From the NCBI GenBank assembly GCA_902784465.1, contig CACZUZ010000014.1:1-62763 (forward strand): a DNA stretch of 62,763 nucleotides, given 5' to 3'. The position numbers and the translations under genes were made by a program. This DNA is from an uncultured Bacteroidota bacterium. GTDB taxonomy: Bacteria; Bacteroidota; Bacteroidia; Bacteroidales; P3. The notes under the pieces are model-generated. The model was not told where the DNA came from, searched no databases, and saw only the letters and a list, made by a program, of their open reading frames with translations. Shown here one piece after another: positions 7,670 to 16,700 of the stretch (position 1 is the stretch's first letter; every line of letters starts with the position of its first letter).

Positions 7670-7677
7670 TATATTTG
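7670..7677 (+). promoter_or_regulatory. Promoter core upstream of the PHP phosphatase gene
   Basis: TATATTTG matches TANNTTTG. The 285-bp gap between the pnp terminator and 7778 otherwise holds a C8 run (7733-7740) and nothing else I can name. Confidence 0.5.
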
Positions 7678-7777
7678 CAAAATAAGCAGAATACAACACT
7701 ATATTACTAATTAACTACGAATCAGCGATTTACCCCCCCCGGTAATCTGATAAAACGCGAAAACCATACCTACTTCA

Positions 7778-8509
7778 ATGTTTGGATTATTCAGAAAGAA
7801 AGAAACTTTTGCACCGCTGGCTGTCGACATGCACTGCCACCTGCTTCCCAACGTCGACGACGGGTCGAGTAATCCTGAGGAAACCGTTCATTGCCTCAAG
7901 GCAATGTCCACGTTGGGATATAAGAAGGTTTTTCTCACCCCCCATTTTCAATACCGCTACCCCAACAAAGAGGATGACATCAAGAAACGCTTTGAGGTGC
8001 TGAAGAAAGCCATCGCCCAAAGCGGCGAAACAGGGCTGCCGGAAATTGTCAACATCGCGGGCGAATACCGCTTCGACCCCGATTTCGCAAGAATACCTGG
8101 CGTGGACAACGTGCTTACCCTGCCGGGCAAAAGGCTTCTCTGCGAGTTCTCGCTCCACAACAACAACTATACGCCACTCGACATCTTCGCCCAATATGTA
8201 AAGTTGGGTTACAAGCTGATTCTCGCCCATCCCGAGCGTTACCCCTACCTCAACGTCCACAGCTCGGAGATAATAAAGATGCGCGAACTCGGTGTCGCAT
8301 TCCAAGTCAACATTCTGTCGCTCAACAATTTCTATGGCGAATCGGCGATGCGTAAAGGATTCGAGTACATCGAGAAAGGGATGTCGGAGTACTTGGGCAC
8401 CGACACCCACAACATGCGCTACATCCAAGCCCTGATGGAGACCGCCGAAAACAAGGAGGTTCAGAAAGTACTTAAAAACCACAAGTTCAAAAATGCCGAA
8501 CTGGCATAA
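7778..8509 (+). CDS. CpsB/YwqE-type PHP-domain tyrosine phosphatase (243 aa)
   Basis: The PHP metal-site motifs appear in order: DMHCHLLPNVDDG near residue 18, LTPHF near 57, ILAHPERY near 150 and GTDTHN near 210. In the CpsB/CapC/YwqE family these residues bind the metal cluster used to dephosphorylate tyrosines on polysaccharide co-polymerase kinases. The length fits that family. No capsule genes are nearby, so the substrate is not clear from context. It is followed after 19 bp by the metallopeptidase gene and probably shares its transcript. Confidence 0.85.
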   Translation: MFGLFRKKETFAPLAVDMHCHLLPNVDDGSSNPEETVHCLKAMSTLGYKKVFLTPHFQYRYPNKEDDIKKRFEVLKKAIAQSGETGLPEIVNIAGEYRFDPDFARIPGVDNVLTLPGKRLLCEFSLHNNNYTPLDIFAQYVKLGYKLILAHPERYPYLNVHSSEIIKMRELGVAFQVNILSLNNFYGESAMRKGFEYIEKGMSEYLGTDTHNMRYIQALMETAENKEVQKVLKNHKFKNAELA

Positions 8510-8528
8510 ATAATTCATAATCCGACCT

Positions 8529-10337
8529 ATGAAACTGTTCACATCCATTTTTCTCACATTGGGTCTGATTGCTGGCGCAACAAGTGTCGCCAACGCCCAG
8601 AACGATAAAGATTTCCAGAAAAAAACTATCGCCAAAAAAGAAGCAGTCTCGAAAGAGTCGCTCAAGTCCCATCTCCCCGTCACCAAGGACGACGGAGCCA
8701 TCAAAGGGAAAGTGCTGCAATACGCCAAAGTGCCATTGAAATACGACCTGGGGCATCTCTCCGAGCGTGAACGCGAACTGGTCGGTGTCTTCATCGACAT
8801 TGCCAGCGTCATCGACGACATCTACTGGGAGCAGGTGTTTGGCCTCAAAAACCGCGACAAGCTGCGCGACCTCAAGGATCCCAGCCTCCACCGCTTTGCC
8901 ATGATACACTACGGCGCATGGGACCGCCTCGACGGCAACCGTCCCTTCCTCCCCGAATACGGCGAGAAACCGGCAGGCTCGAATTTCTACCCTGCCGACA
9001 TGACCAAGAAGGAGTTCGAGAAGCTGGCCGACCCCATGAAGGATAGCCCCTACTCCATCATCCGCCGCAACGAGAAAGGCAATCTTAAGGTTATTCCCTA
9101 CAGCGTTGCCTACGCATCGCAACTGGAACAGATAGACAAGCTCCTGGACAAAGCCATCGAACTGGCCGAAGACGAAGGGCTGAAGAAATACCTGGAAGCT
9201 CGCCGCATGGCTCTCCGCAGCAATGACTACCAGAAGAGCGACTTCATCTGGATGGAGATGAAAGAGAGTATGCTCGACTTCGTCTTCGGACCCATCGAGA
9301 GCTATGACGATGGACTCTACGGCCGCAAGACCGCCTTCGAGGCCTTCGTGCTTATCAAAGACGTCGAATGGAGCAAACGCCTAGAGCATTTCACCAAGAT
9401 GCTGCCCAAGATGCAGGAAAAGCTGCCCTGCGACCCCAAATACAAAAAAGAGACCCCCGGCACCAATAGCGACCTCAATGTCTACAACGTGGTCTACTAT
9501 GCCGGCGAATGCAATGCCGGCGGCAAGACCATAGCCATCAATCTGCCCAACGATGAGAAGGTGCAGCTGAAATACGGCACACGCCGTCTGCAGCTCAAGA
9601 ACGCCATGGAAGCCAAGTTCGAGAACATCATGAAGCCCATAGCCCGACTGATGATTGACAAGAAGCAGGTAGAGAACGTCAAGTTCGACGCCTTCTTCAA
9701 CAATGTCTGCTTCCACGAGGTGGCCCATGGGCTGGGCATCAAGAATGTCGTGAAAGGCAACGGCACCGTGCGCGACGCCCTCAAGGAGCAGTACAGCGCC
9801 TGGGAGGAGGCCAAAGCCGACATCTGCGGACTCTTCATGGTGCAGCAGCTCATCGAGAGCGGCGACATCAAGGATATCACCGTCGAGGATGCCTACATCA
9901 CCTACATGGCTGGTCTGCTTCGCAGTGTACGCTTCGGAGCCAAGGAGGCTCACGGCATAGCAAACATCCTATGCTTCAACTATATGCAAGACAGAGGTGC
10001 CTTCACACGCACTAAAGAGGGCCGCTATCTGGTCGACATCAAGAAGATGGGCGTAGCCGTCAACGAGTGGGCAGCACTGGTGTTGAAGACCGAAGGCGAC
10101 GGCGACTACAAGGCTGCCGCCGACTATGCCGCCAAGAACGGAGTGGTGCGCAACGAGCTGAAGAAAGACCTGCAGAATATTGAGAACGCCAAAATCCCCG
10201 TCGACATAGTCTTCGAGCAGGGTCGCGAGGTGCTGGGTCTTCCCCAGTCGGCAGGCGGCCTCTCACTTCCCAAAAGAGCTGCCGACCCCACCAAACCCAA
10301 CATGAAACTCAAACCGAGACAAAAAAACATCAGATAG
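8529..10337 (+). CDS. Dipeptidyl-peptidase III-like (M49) zinc metallopeptidase
   Basis: The 602-residue protein has a signal peptide ending VANAQ, so it acts in the periplasm or beyond. The zinc site is FHEVAHGLG near residue 398, followed about 40 residues later by WEEAKADICGL, which matches the second M49 motif (EEXRAE/D) that supplies the third ligand. Classical M49 enzymes have the six-residue HEXXGH. Here the spacing is the five-residue HEXXH, as known for a minority of bacterial members. M49 enzymes release dipeptides from the N-terminus of peptides. Low similarity elsewhere makes the exact activity uncertain. Confidence 0.8.
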   Translation: MKLFTSIFLTLGLIAGATSVANAQNDKDFQKKTIAKKEAVSKESLKSHLPVTKDDGAIKGKVLQYAKVPLKYDLGHLSERERELVGVFIDIASVIDDIYWEQVFGLKNRDKLRDLKDPSLHRFAMIHYGAWDRLDGNRPFLPEYGEKPAGSNFYPADMTKKEFEKLADPMKDSPYSIIRRNEKGNLKVIPYSVAYASQLEQIDKLLDKAIELAEDEGLKKYLEARRMALRSNDYQKSDFIWMEMKESMLDFVFGPIESYDDGLYGRKTAFEAFVLIKDVEWSKRLEHFTKMLPKMQEKLPCDPKYKKETPGTNSDLNVYNVVYYAGECNAGGKTIAINLPNDEKVQLKYGTRRLQLKNAMEAKFENIMKPIARLMIDKKQVENVKFDAFFNNVCFHEVAHGLGIKNVVKGNGTVRDALKEQYSAWEEAKADICGLFMVQQLIESGDIKDITVEDAYITYMAGLLRSVRFGAKEAHGIANILCFNYMQDRGAFTRTKEGRYLVDIKKMGVAVNEWAALVLKTEGDGDYKAAADYAAKNGVVRNELKKDLQNIENAKIPVDIVFEQGREVLGLPQSAGGLSLPKRAADPTKPNMKLKPRQKNIR

Positions 10338-10359
10338 TCTTCAGTTGGCTATTCAGTAT

Positions 10360-10387
10360 AAAAGCGGCTCCGAGCGAGCCGCTTTTT
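10360..10387. terminator. Bidirectional terminator between convergent genes
   Basis: An 11-bp stem, AAAAGCGGCTC and its complement, with loop CGAGC and a T run. It serves the peptidase gene on the plus strand and the convergent synthase gene on the minus strand. Confidence 0.8.
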
Positions 10388-10996
10388 TTATTCTCTGATG
10401 GTTATGAGTTTTCCGTCAGAGTTGATTTTCAAAATCTTCGAGCCTCGACCGTCAGACGGCTGTTCGAAACAGGCGGGCACACAGTAGTCGACGCCCATAA
10501 TCAGCTCGGGATCAATGTCGCCGAAACTTTTAGGCGACGGCCTGCCCGAGAAATTGGCCGACGTGCTGACCACAGGGCTGCCAAACAAGGCCAGCAGCCG
10601 CCGACAGAAATCCATGCGGGGAATGCGTACTCCTATAGTGCCGTCGGCAGCCATCAGGTTGCCGGCAAGCGAGTTGTGGAGCCTCAGCGACCTGTCGCAG
10701 TCGCCTATCGGCAAAATCACCGTGGTGGGACGGTCACCGGACATCAGAAGCTGTTGAACACAATCCCCTACCCTGCCCACAATACGCTCAACCATGTCGA
10801 GGTCGCCGCATAAGACCAGCATACTCTTGCTGTGGTCGCGTTCCTTGAGGGCATAGATCTTCTCCACGGCATCCTCGTTGGTGGCGTCGCACCCTATGCC
10901 CCATATCGTGTCGGTGGGATAGAGTATCGTGCCGCCCCTCGCCAACACCGACAAAGCATTGTCGAGTACCTTATTATAATAGTTGTCGTTTCCCAT
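10388..10996 (-). CDS. tsaC: L-threonylcarbamoyladenylate synthase (TsaC/Sua5/YrdC family)
   Basis: The YrdC-type core (GGTILYPTDTIWGIGCDATN at residues 21-40, then KSMLVL, and PTTVILP near 105 with SANFSG near 150) identifies the enzyme that makes threonylcarbamoyl-AMP from threonine, bicarbonate and ATP for the t6A37 modification of tRNA. The start at MGNDNYYNKV gives 202 residues, the single-domain TsaC length without the Sua5 C-terminal domain. The upstream methionine would extend over the promoter core. A TATTTTTG core 10 bp upstream implies a very short or absent leader. Confidence 0.88.
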   Translation of the reverse strand: MGNDNYYNKVLDNALSVLARGGTILYPTDTIWGIGCDATNEDAVEKIYALKERDHSKSMLVLCGDLDMVERIVGRVGDCVQQLLMSGDRPTTVILPIGDCDRSLRLHNSLAGNLMAADGTIGVRIPRMDFCRRLLALFGSPVVSTSANFSGRPSPKSFGDIDPELIMGVDYCVPACFEQPSDGRGSKILKINSDGKLITIRE

Positions 10997-11005
10997 TTCA
11001 AATTG

Positions 11006-11013
11006 CAAAAATA
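11006..11013 (-). promoter_or_regulatory. Promoter core of the tsaC-like gene
   Basis: The minus strand reads TATTTTTG, 10 bp upstream of the ATG at 10996, so the message would be nearly leaderless. Confidence 0.5.
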
Positions 11014-11055
11014 CACCAAAATCGAAAAAAGAAGCCATTTTTTCAAAAAAATTAG

Positions 11056-11063
11056 TAAATTTG
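11056..11063 (+). promoter_or_regulatory. Promoter core of the peptide transporter gene
   Basis: TAAATTTG matches TANNTTTG, 70 bp before the ATG at 11134. It is divergent from the tsaC promoter. Confidence 0.5.
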
Positions 11064-11133
11064 CAAAATCATTTCACTGCATGGAATTTTATTTTTTAGT
11101 TTAATATATTAATAATCAAAAACATTTTACACA

Positions 11134-12705
11134 ATGAAAGGACATCCTAAAGGACTAATTGCCGCTGCATTGAGTAATATGGGCGAGCGTTTCGGCTACT
11201 ATATTATGAATGCAGTGCTGGTGCTGTTCCTCTGCTCCAAGTTCGGTCTGAGCAACAGCGTGGCAACGGGTATCTACTCCGCCTTCTATTGCGGAATCTA
11301 TATCCTGAGCCTTGTGGGCGGCATCATCGCTGACCGCACACAGAATTACAAGACCACTATCCAGTCGGGTCTTCTGGTCATGGCCGCAGGCTACATCATC
11401 CTGGCCATCCCCATCCTTGCCACCTCCGGCAACATCAACTGGCTGCTGCCCCTCACCTGCTTTGCGCTGCTGATGATTGCCTTCGGTAACGGTCTCTTCA
11501 AGGGCAACCTGCAGGCCATCGTCGGTCAGATGTACGACAACTTCGAGGCCGAAGCTGCCAAGATTAGTCCCGAGGCTCTCGCCGACGCCAAGAGCAAACG
11601 CGACCCTGGCTTCCAGATTTTCTATATGTTCATCAACGTGGGTGGTCTCATCGCCCCCTTCGTGGCTCCTCTGCTCCGCAGCTGGTGGCTCGGCGTCAAC
11701 GGCATGGCCTACAACGCCGACCTTCCCGCTCTCTGCCATCAGTACATAACCTCCATCGAGACGGGCGTCGCCATGGCTCCCGAGGCTATAGCCAAAGCCA
11801 CTGAGCTCTTCGCCGGCATGAACGTCACCCTGCCTACCGACAGCGCCGCCGCCATGGAGGTCTGCCAGAACTATCTCAACGTCTTCAACACCGGTGTCCA
11901 CTATTCCTTCATCGCTTCCGTGGCTGCCATGGTCATCTCCCTGACCATCTTCCTCGCCAGCAAGAAGAAATTCCCCACACCGGCCAAGAAAGCCTCTACC
12001 GAGAGCGTGACCTATACCGCCGAGGAGAAAGCCGCCATGGCCAAGGAACTCAAACAGCGTCTCTATGCACTCTTCGCAGTACTCGTCATCGCCGTCTTCT
12101 TCTGGTGGTCGTTCCATCAGAACGGCACTTCCATGTCGCTCTTTGCACGCGACTTCGTCAACACATCGCTCTTCCCGCCCGAGGTTTGGCAAGCTGTCAA
12201 CCCGTTCTTCGTCTGCCTGCTCACCTTCCCCATCATGTGGCTCTTCGGCACCAAGTGGGGCCGCAAATTCTCCACTCCCCGCAAGATTGCCATCGGTATG
12301 GGCATCGCTGCCATTGCTTACCTCTTCATGACCTTATTCTGCAAAAGCGCCGGTTATCCCTCGGCAGAAGACTTCACCGCCCTCGATGCCACCACCGCTG
12401 CCGGCCTGAAGGCTGGTCCCTGGGTGCTCATCGTCTACTACTTCTTCATGACAGTGGCTGAGCTCTTCATCAGTCCTCTCGGATTGAGCTTCGTCTCCAA
12501 AGTCGCTCCCAAGAACCTCCTCGGCCTTTGCCAGGGCTTGTGGCTCGGCGCCACCGCCGTGGGTAACGGACTCCTCTGGATTGGACCTCTGATGTACACC
12601 AACTTCCCCATCTGGATCTGCTGGAGCGTATTCATGGGCGTCTGCCTGCTCTCGATGATTGTCATGCTCTGCATGGTGAAATGGCTTGAGCGAGTGACCC
12701 AATAA
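11134..12705 (+). CDS. POT/PTR-family proton-coupled di- and tripeptide transporter
   Basis: The 523 residues have about twelve to fourteen hydrophobic segments. The N-terminal signature SNMGERFGYYIMNAVLVLFL contains the ExxERFxYY proton-coupling motif of the POT family, and GGIIADRTQNYKT matches the loop-2 motif. The segment after helix 5 (residues 140-165) is a hydrophilic insert. POT proteins import di- and tripeptides across the inner membrane. Placement near the M49 peptidase gene would suit peptide scavenging, but the two are convergently separated by tsaC, so a shared regulon is not shown. Confidence 0.9.
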   Translation: MKGHPKGLIAAALSNMGERFGYYIMNAVLVLFLCSKFGLSNSVATGIYSAFYCGIYILSLVGGIIADRTQNYKTTIQSGLLVMAAGYIILAIPILATSGNINWLLPLTCFALLMIAFGNGLFKGNLQAIVGQMYDNFEAEAAKISPEALADAKSKRDPGFQIFYMFINVGGLIAPFVAPLLRSWWLGVNGMAYNADLPALCHQYITSIETGVAMAPEAIAKATELFAGMNVTLPTDSAAAMEVCQNYLNVFNTGVHYSFIASVAAMVISLTIFLASKKKFPTPAKKASTESVTYTAEEKAAMAKELKQRLYALFAVLVIAVFFWWSFHQNGTSMSLFARDFVNTSLFPPEVWQAVNPFFVCLLTFPIMWLFGTKWGRKFSTPRKIAIGMGIAAIAYLFMTLFCKSAGYPSAEDFTALDATTAAGLKAGPWVLIVYYFFMTVAELFISPLGLSFVSKVAPKNLLGLCQGLWLGATAVGNGLLWIGPLMYTNFPIWICWSVFMGVCLLSMIVMLCMVKWLERVTQ

Positions 12706-12737
12706 CCGCACACAACAACCAAAACAATAGAAACAGG

Positions 12738-12771
12738 AAAGAGGGTGTCGCTCACTGACACCCTCTTTTTT
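12738..12771 (+). terminator. Terminator after the transporter gene
   Basis: A 12-bp stem, AAAGAGGGTGTC and its complement, with a 7-nt loop and a T run. Confidence 0.85.
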
Positions 12772-12810
12772 AGTTTTACCGTTCATTGTTGCATAAACAA
12801 AAAAAACCTT

Positions 12811-13479
12811 ATGCTTGTATACTATTTCAATGATTTTGAAACCGTCGACGGGGACACTATAGAACTGCTGAAGCCCCTGCTGCCACAGGAACAACAAGAG
12901 GCCATCGACGGCACCAAGCTGACCTCACGCAAACGCGAGATAGCCGTAAGCCACCTCATGCTCGCATACGCCATAAACAACAACAGAAACGAGATAAACG
13001 ACACGAGAACCACCATCAAGGCATTCAACCCTCGCCTGACACAGATACCCCCTACGGCCCTGTCTTTTTCAGGCATACAGTTCAAGACATCCCCTCACGG
13101 CAAGCCTTATATCACCAGCCCTGACGGCATCTTCTTCAACATCAGCCACTGCAAGGAGAGCATCGTTGTAGGTGTGGACAGGAAGGAGATAGGCATCGAC
13201 GTGGAGGGGCGGAGACGGACGAGCGAGACACTGATGAGCAGGGCTTTCAACGAAGGAGAGCTACAGATGATAAGAGAGGCCGAGGACAGCGAGATGGAGT
13301 TTGCCCGCATCTGGACACGCAAAGAGTCCTTCTTCAAATGGACCGGCACCGGCATACTTATAGAGCATATCAAAAGCGTTGAGGAAGACGCGGCAAAAGC
13401 CCACTGCACAATAACAACCCAACAGATAAGCCCACACTCAGGCAACCCGTTCTACCTGTCGATAGCGACCAAAAAATAA
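12811..13479 (+). CDS. 4'-phosphopantetheinyl transferase, Sfp type (222 aa)
   Basis: It transfers phosphopantetheine from coenzyme A to carrier proteins. The two family motifs are present: IGIDVEGRRR near residue 127 (magnesium-binding D and E) and FARIWTRKESFFKWTG near residue 168 (W-x-KE-S-x-x-K). The start at 12811 (MLVYYFNDFE) is preferred to the ATG at 12745, because that lies in the upstream terminator. The carrier protein served is not evident here. Confidence 0.88.
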   Translation: MLVYYFNDFETVDGDTIELLKPLLPQEQQEAIDGTKLTSRKREIAVSHLMLAYAINNNRNEINDTRTTIKAFNPRLTQIPPTALSFSGIQFKTSPHGKPYITSPDGIFFNISHCKESIVVGVDRKEIGIDVEGRRRTSETLMSRAFNEGELQMIREAEDSEMEFARIWTRKESFFKWTGTGILIEHIKSVEEDAAKAHCTITTQQISPHSGNPFYLSIATKK

Positions 13480-13485
13480 GGGCGA

Positions 13486-13610
13486 GCGGGGAAGGCGAGC
13501 AACAAAGGCGACAAAGAAAGGCGAGCAACAAAGGCGAGCAGCAAAGGCGAGCAACAAAGGCGAGCAGCAAAGGCGAGCAACAAAGGCGAGCAGCAAAGGC
13601 GACAAAGAAA
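13486..13610. repeat. Tandem repeat of GGCGAGCARCAAA units
   Basis: About nine imperfect units of GGCGAGCAACAAA or GGCGAGCAGCAAA follow each other, with two variants containing GACAAAGAAA. It is non-coding and lies directly after the transferase stop codon. Low complexity makes it a possible assembly break point. Confidence 0.8.
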
Positions 13611-13636
13611 GGGCGACCGAGATCGGTCGCCCTTTT
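13611..13636. terminator. Terminator between convergent genes
   Basis: GGGCGACCGA pairs with TCGGTCGCCC around a two-base centre and is followed by TTTT. It lies between the two low-complexity repeat tracts. Confidence 0.65.
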
Positions 13637-13637
13637 G

Positions 13638-13734
13638 CTAGGCTTTCTAGGCTGTCTAGGCTTTCTAGGCTGTCTAGGCTGTCTAGGCGGTCTAGGCATT
13701 CTAGGCTGTCTAGGCTGTCTAGGCTGTCTAGGCT
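13638..13734. repeat. Tandem 9-bp repeat TAGGCTGTC
   Basis: Eleven units of TAGGCTGTC, with variants CTTTC, CGGTC and CATTC in the last five bases, run up to the stop codon of the giant surface protein. It is a strict 9-bp period and non-coding. Its function is unknown. Confidence 0.8.
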
Positions 13735-16700
13735 TTATTTGACTATGAGTTTCCTCACAATGCTGAGGTTCTCGCCATTGACGCGGACGAAGTATGCGCC
13801 CTGGGCAAGGCCGCTGACCTCGACACTCTTGGTGCAGTCGCCCTCGCATGACATGGAGTCGCTTGCAACTACGCGACCGTTCATGTCGACGATGGTGATG
13901 CTGACCTCACCGTTCACGCCGCTGACGGCGATAGTGGTGACGTCGTTGGCAGGATTCGGGTAGATTGACAGCTGGTTGGCAGCTGAGACCTCGTTGATAC
14001 CCTCTCCCTGCTCAGGAGTGGTGAAGTCGGCCTGCTCTGACCAGTCACCCTCTACGCCTTCCTCGCAGATGGCCTTCACAAATACTGAGTAGTTGTGGTC
14101 CTCGTCAAGGTTGGTGATGGTATAGCTGGTGGCATTGTCGACGATGATGGTGGTACCGTTGCCTTCGCTGAAGTTACGGTCGCCATACTCGAGTTTGTAC
14201 TTCGAAACGCCGCTGTCGTTCCAGCTGACCACTACCGAGTGGGCGGTGACGCCGCTGGTGGTGACGCCAGTCACGCGACCGCAGGCGTTGGTGGTGAACT
14301 GGACGGTGTCGCTGTAGCCGCTCTCAACGATGCCGTTGCCGCAGAGGGCCTTGACGGCAGCATAGTAGCTGGTGTTGGCAGCGAGACCGGTCACGGTGTA
14401 GGTGAAGCAAGGCAGCTCGGCGGTGGTAAAGGTGCCTTCAACCCAGTCGGAGATGAGGCCCTCGGCAGCGTCGCAGATGGCGCGGACGCGGAACTGGTAC
14501 ATAGTTTCAGGCATCAAGTCGGTGACAACATAGCTGGTAGCATTGCTGACGGCAACCTCGGCAGGCCATGTGGCATCGGTGGCAGCCTTGACGGCAACCT
14601 CGAAGTCGGTGGCGTTGCCGCCCCAGTTGAGGGTAGCGCCCTCGTAGGTGATGTCGGTGGTAGGCAGCAGGGTGGGTTTGGGGCAGGCAGCACCACAACT
14701 GAAGAGAATAATGTCGCCAACAGTTGAAGAGACGTCGCCATAGTTGATTGACGCCGTTGCAGGATCGTAAGTGTAGTTGTCATTATAGTCGTAAACAGTT
14801 CTGGCCACAGTGTCTTGATGGGCATTGAAGGATGAACCACTGGTCCATGCTCCGTGTTCACGACTTACCGAGACAAGGATGTTGCTTACACCGTCCCACA
14901 CAAATGCAGTATCGAGACCATGAATCTGCCATTCAGTACTGTTGTATGAGAAGTCTGCACCGTCAATAACCATGTTGAAGGTGTGGGCACTGTCCTCGAG
15001 GATGAAGCCGTCGGTGAAGTAGTCTTCAGAGACATTCGACATCCATACTTTCATATTGGTAAAGTAAGAGCCGGCTGTTGTCGTAGAGGGCTGGAATGCC
15101 ATAGCAGTCACGTCACCTGCAAGTTCTGCCAAGCGAGCGGCAGGAATAATAGTCTGGACATAGCTGTAATTGTAATAGCTGTATCCAATGGGCGAAGAGC
15201 TGGATGTAGTCTCAGCCTGTGTAGTGTCATAGTTGTAGATTGTGACGACACCGTCGCACATAGCAGTCATCAGAGTGATCTTGTGCCACATTCCGGTGTC
15301 TCCGGCATTGCAAAGGCCACGGACATAGACATCATAGGAAGTGATTGGGTCGAGACCGGTGACGACATAACTGTTGCTAGTGGTGTTGTTGATGTCAGTA
15401 GCAGTTTCGACATCGAATCCGGCAGGACCGTAAACGACATCATAGCTTGTAGAGGAGCCAGTCCAGGTGATTGCCAAAGAGTTGCTGGAGGCAGCCACGC
15501 TCTCGTCAAGCATCAGGTCGCTGACCGGGCAGTTGTCGAGATAGCAAGACACGTTAACCACAAATCCGTCGTATGTCACAGAGCCGTCGGATGTGAAATA
15601 GAGGGTGATGGCGCCTGTCGAAGAGATGAAAGGTCCGAAGGTTTGAGATGAGGTCACACCGTAGTCATTCCAGAGTTCTACGCCGCTGGTGCCCTCGCCG
15701 TCATAGATGTGGAGATGATCCCAGGTACCCTCTGTGTAGGAAGTTCCGTCAACAGCAACCAGCGAGCCCGGTGTTTCGGGACGGATGATGACGTAGCTGT
15801 CCTGGTTGGAGCTGTATGCACCTGCGGGGCCGCCATCGTCAGTGACAACACCACCGCACATATAGAGAGTGTCGGTCTGGTTAGGAATCATGAACCAGCT
15901 GCCGGGGATGCTCATGACAGGGCCTTCCCAAGCCGAAGCGTCAGTAGCAGAGCAGACTGAGCGTACCCAGAAATAATAGGGAGTTCCGGCGACGAGGCCA
16001 GTGATGGTGGCTGCAGAAGTGCCAGTGACAGTGGTGTCAGCCACGGGAATGGCGTTGGGGTCTGTGTCATAGGCGACATCCCAGGTGGTTGCCGAGCCCA
16101 GCTCGTTCCATGCGATGCTTACGGAACTGCTGGTGTTGCCAGTGATAGCGAGGTCGAAGACATGCATGCACGAGGGGATGGAATCGAGTGTGATGTCATC
16201 CATGTAGCCATACCAATAGGTGCTACCGTTGAGAGGAGCAGCGCTAACCAGTGCTATATACTCACCATTGCCGCTATAGTTGCTAAGCGGAATCTCATAT
16301 TTTGCGTAGCTGGTATTGGTGAAGGTAACAGTGTCGAGAGCCTGGAACGTTGCGATAGACTGAGGATCAGTCATGGTTCCGACAACAATCGTCGGTTCAT
16401 TGTTGGAATAACCGTTGTATGCCCAGAAGCTGAGCATCATGTCGGCAATATTGATAACATTGGTGTCGACTGCCGGCAATGCAATCCAAGGATTGAAGTT
16501 GTCGTAGCTGTCCCAGTTCCAATAGAGAGACTGGCTGCCGGTATGGGCGCCGTAGTCAGATAAATAAGGATAGTAGTAGCTGTCGTTGGGGTCACTGACA
16601 CGAGTCCAGCAAGGATAGAAGTTCTGACTGTAGTTAGAGCCCCATCCCGGAGCGTTGTTCTCGAAACTCTCGTCATAGGGGACAGAAGTAATCTTCACAC

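Noticed and set aside
7778-8509. Capsule gene cluster around the CpsB-type phosphatase
   Set aside because: Its neighbours are pnp, a peptidase and a tRNA-modification gene. No glycosyltransferase or polymerase gene is present.
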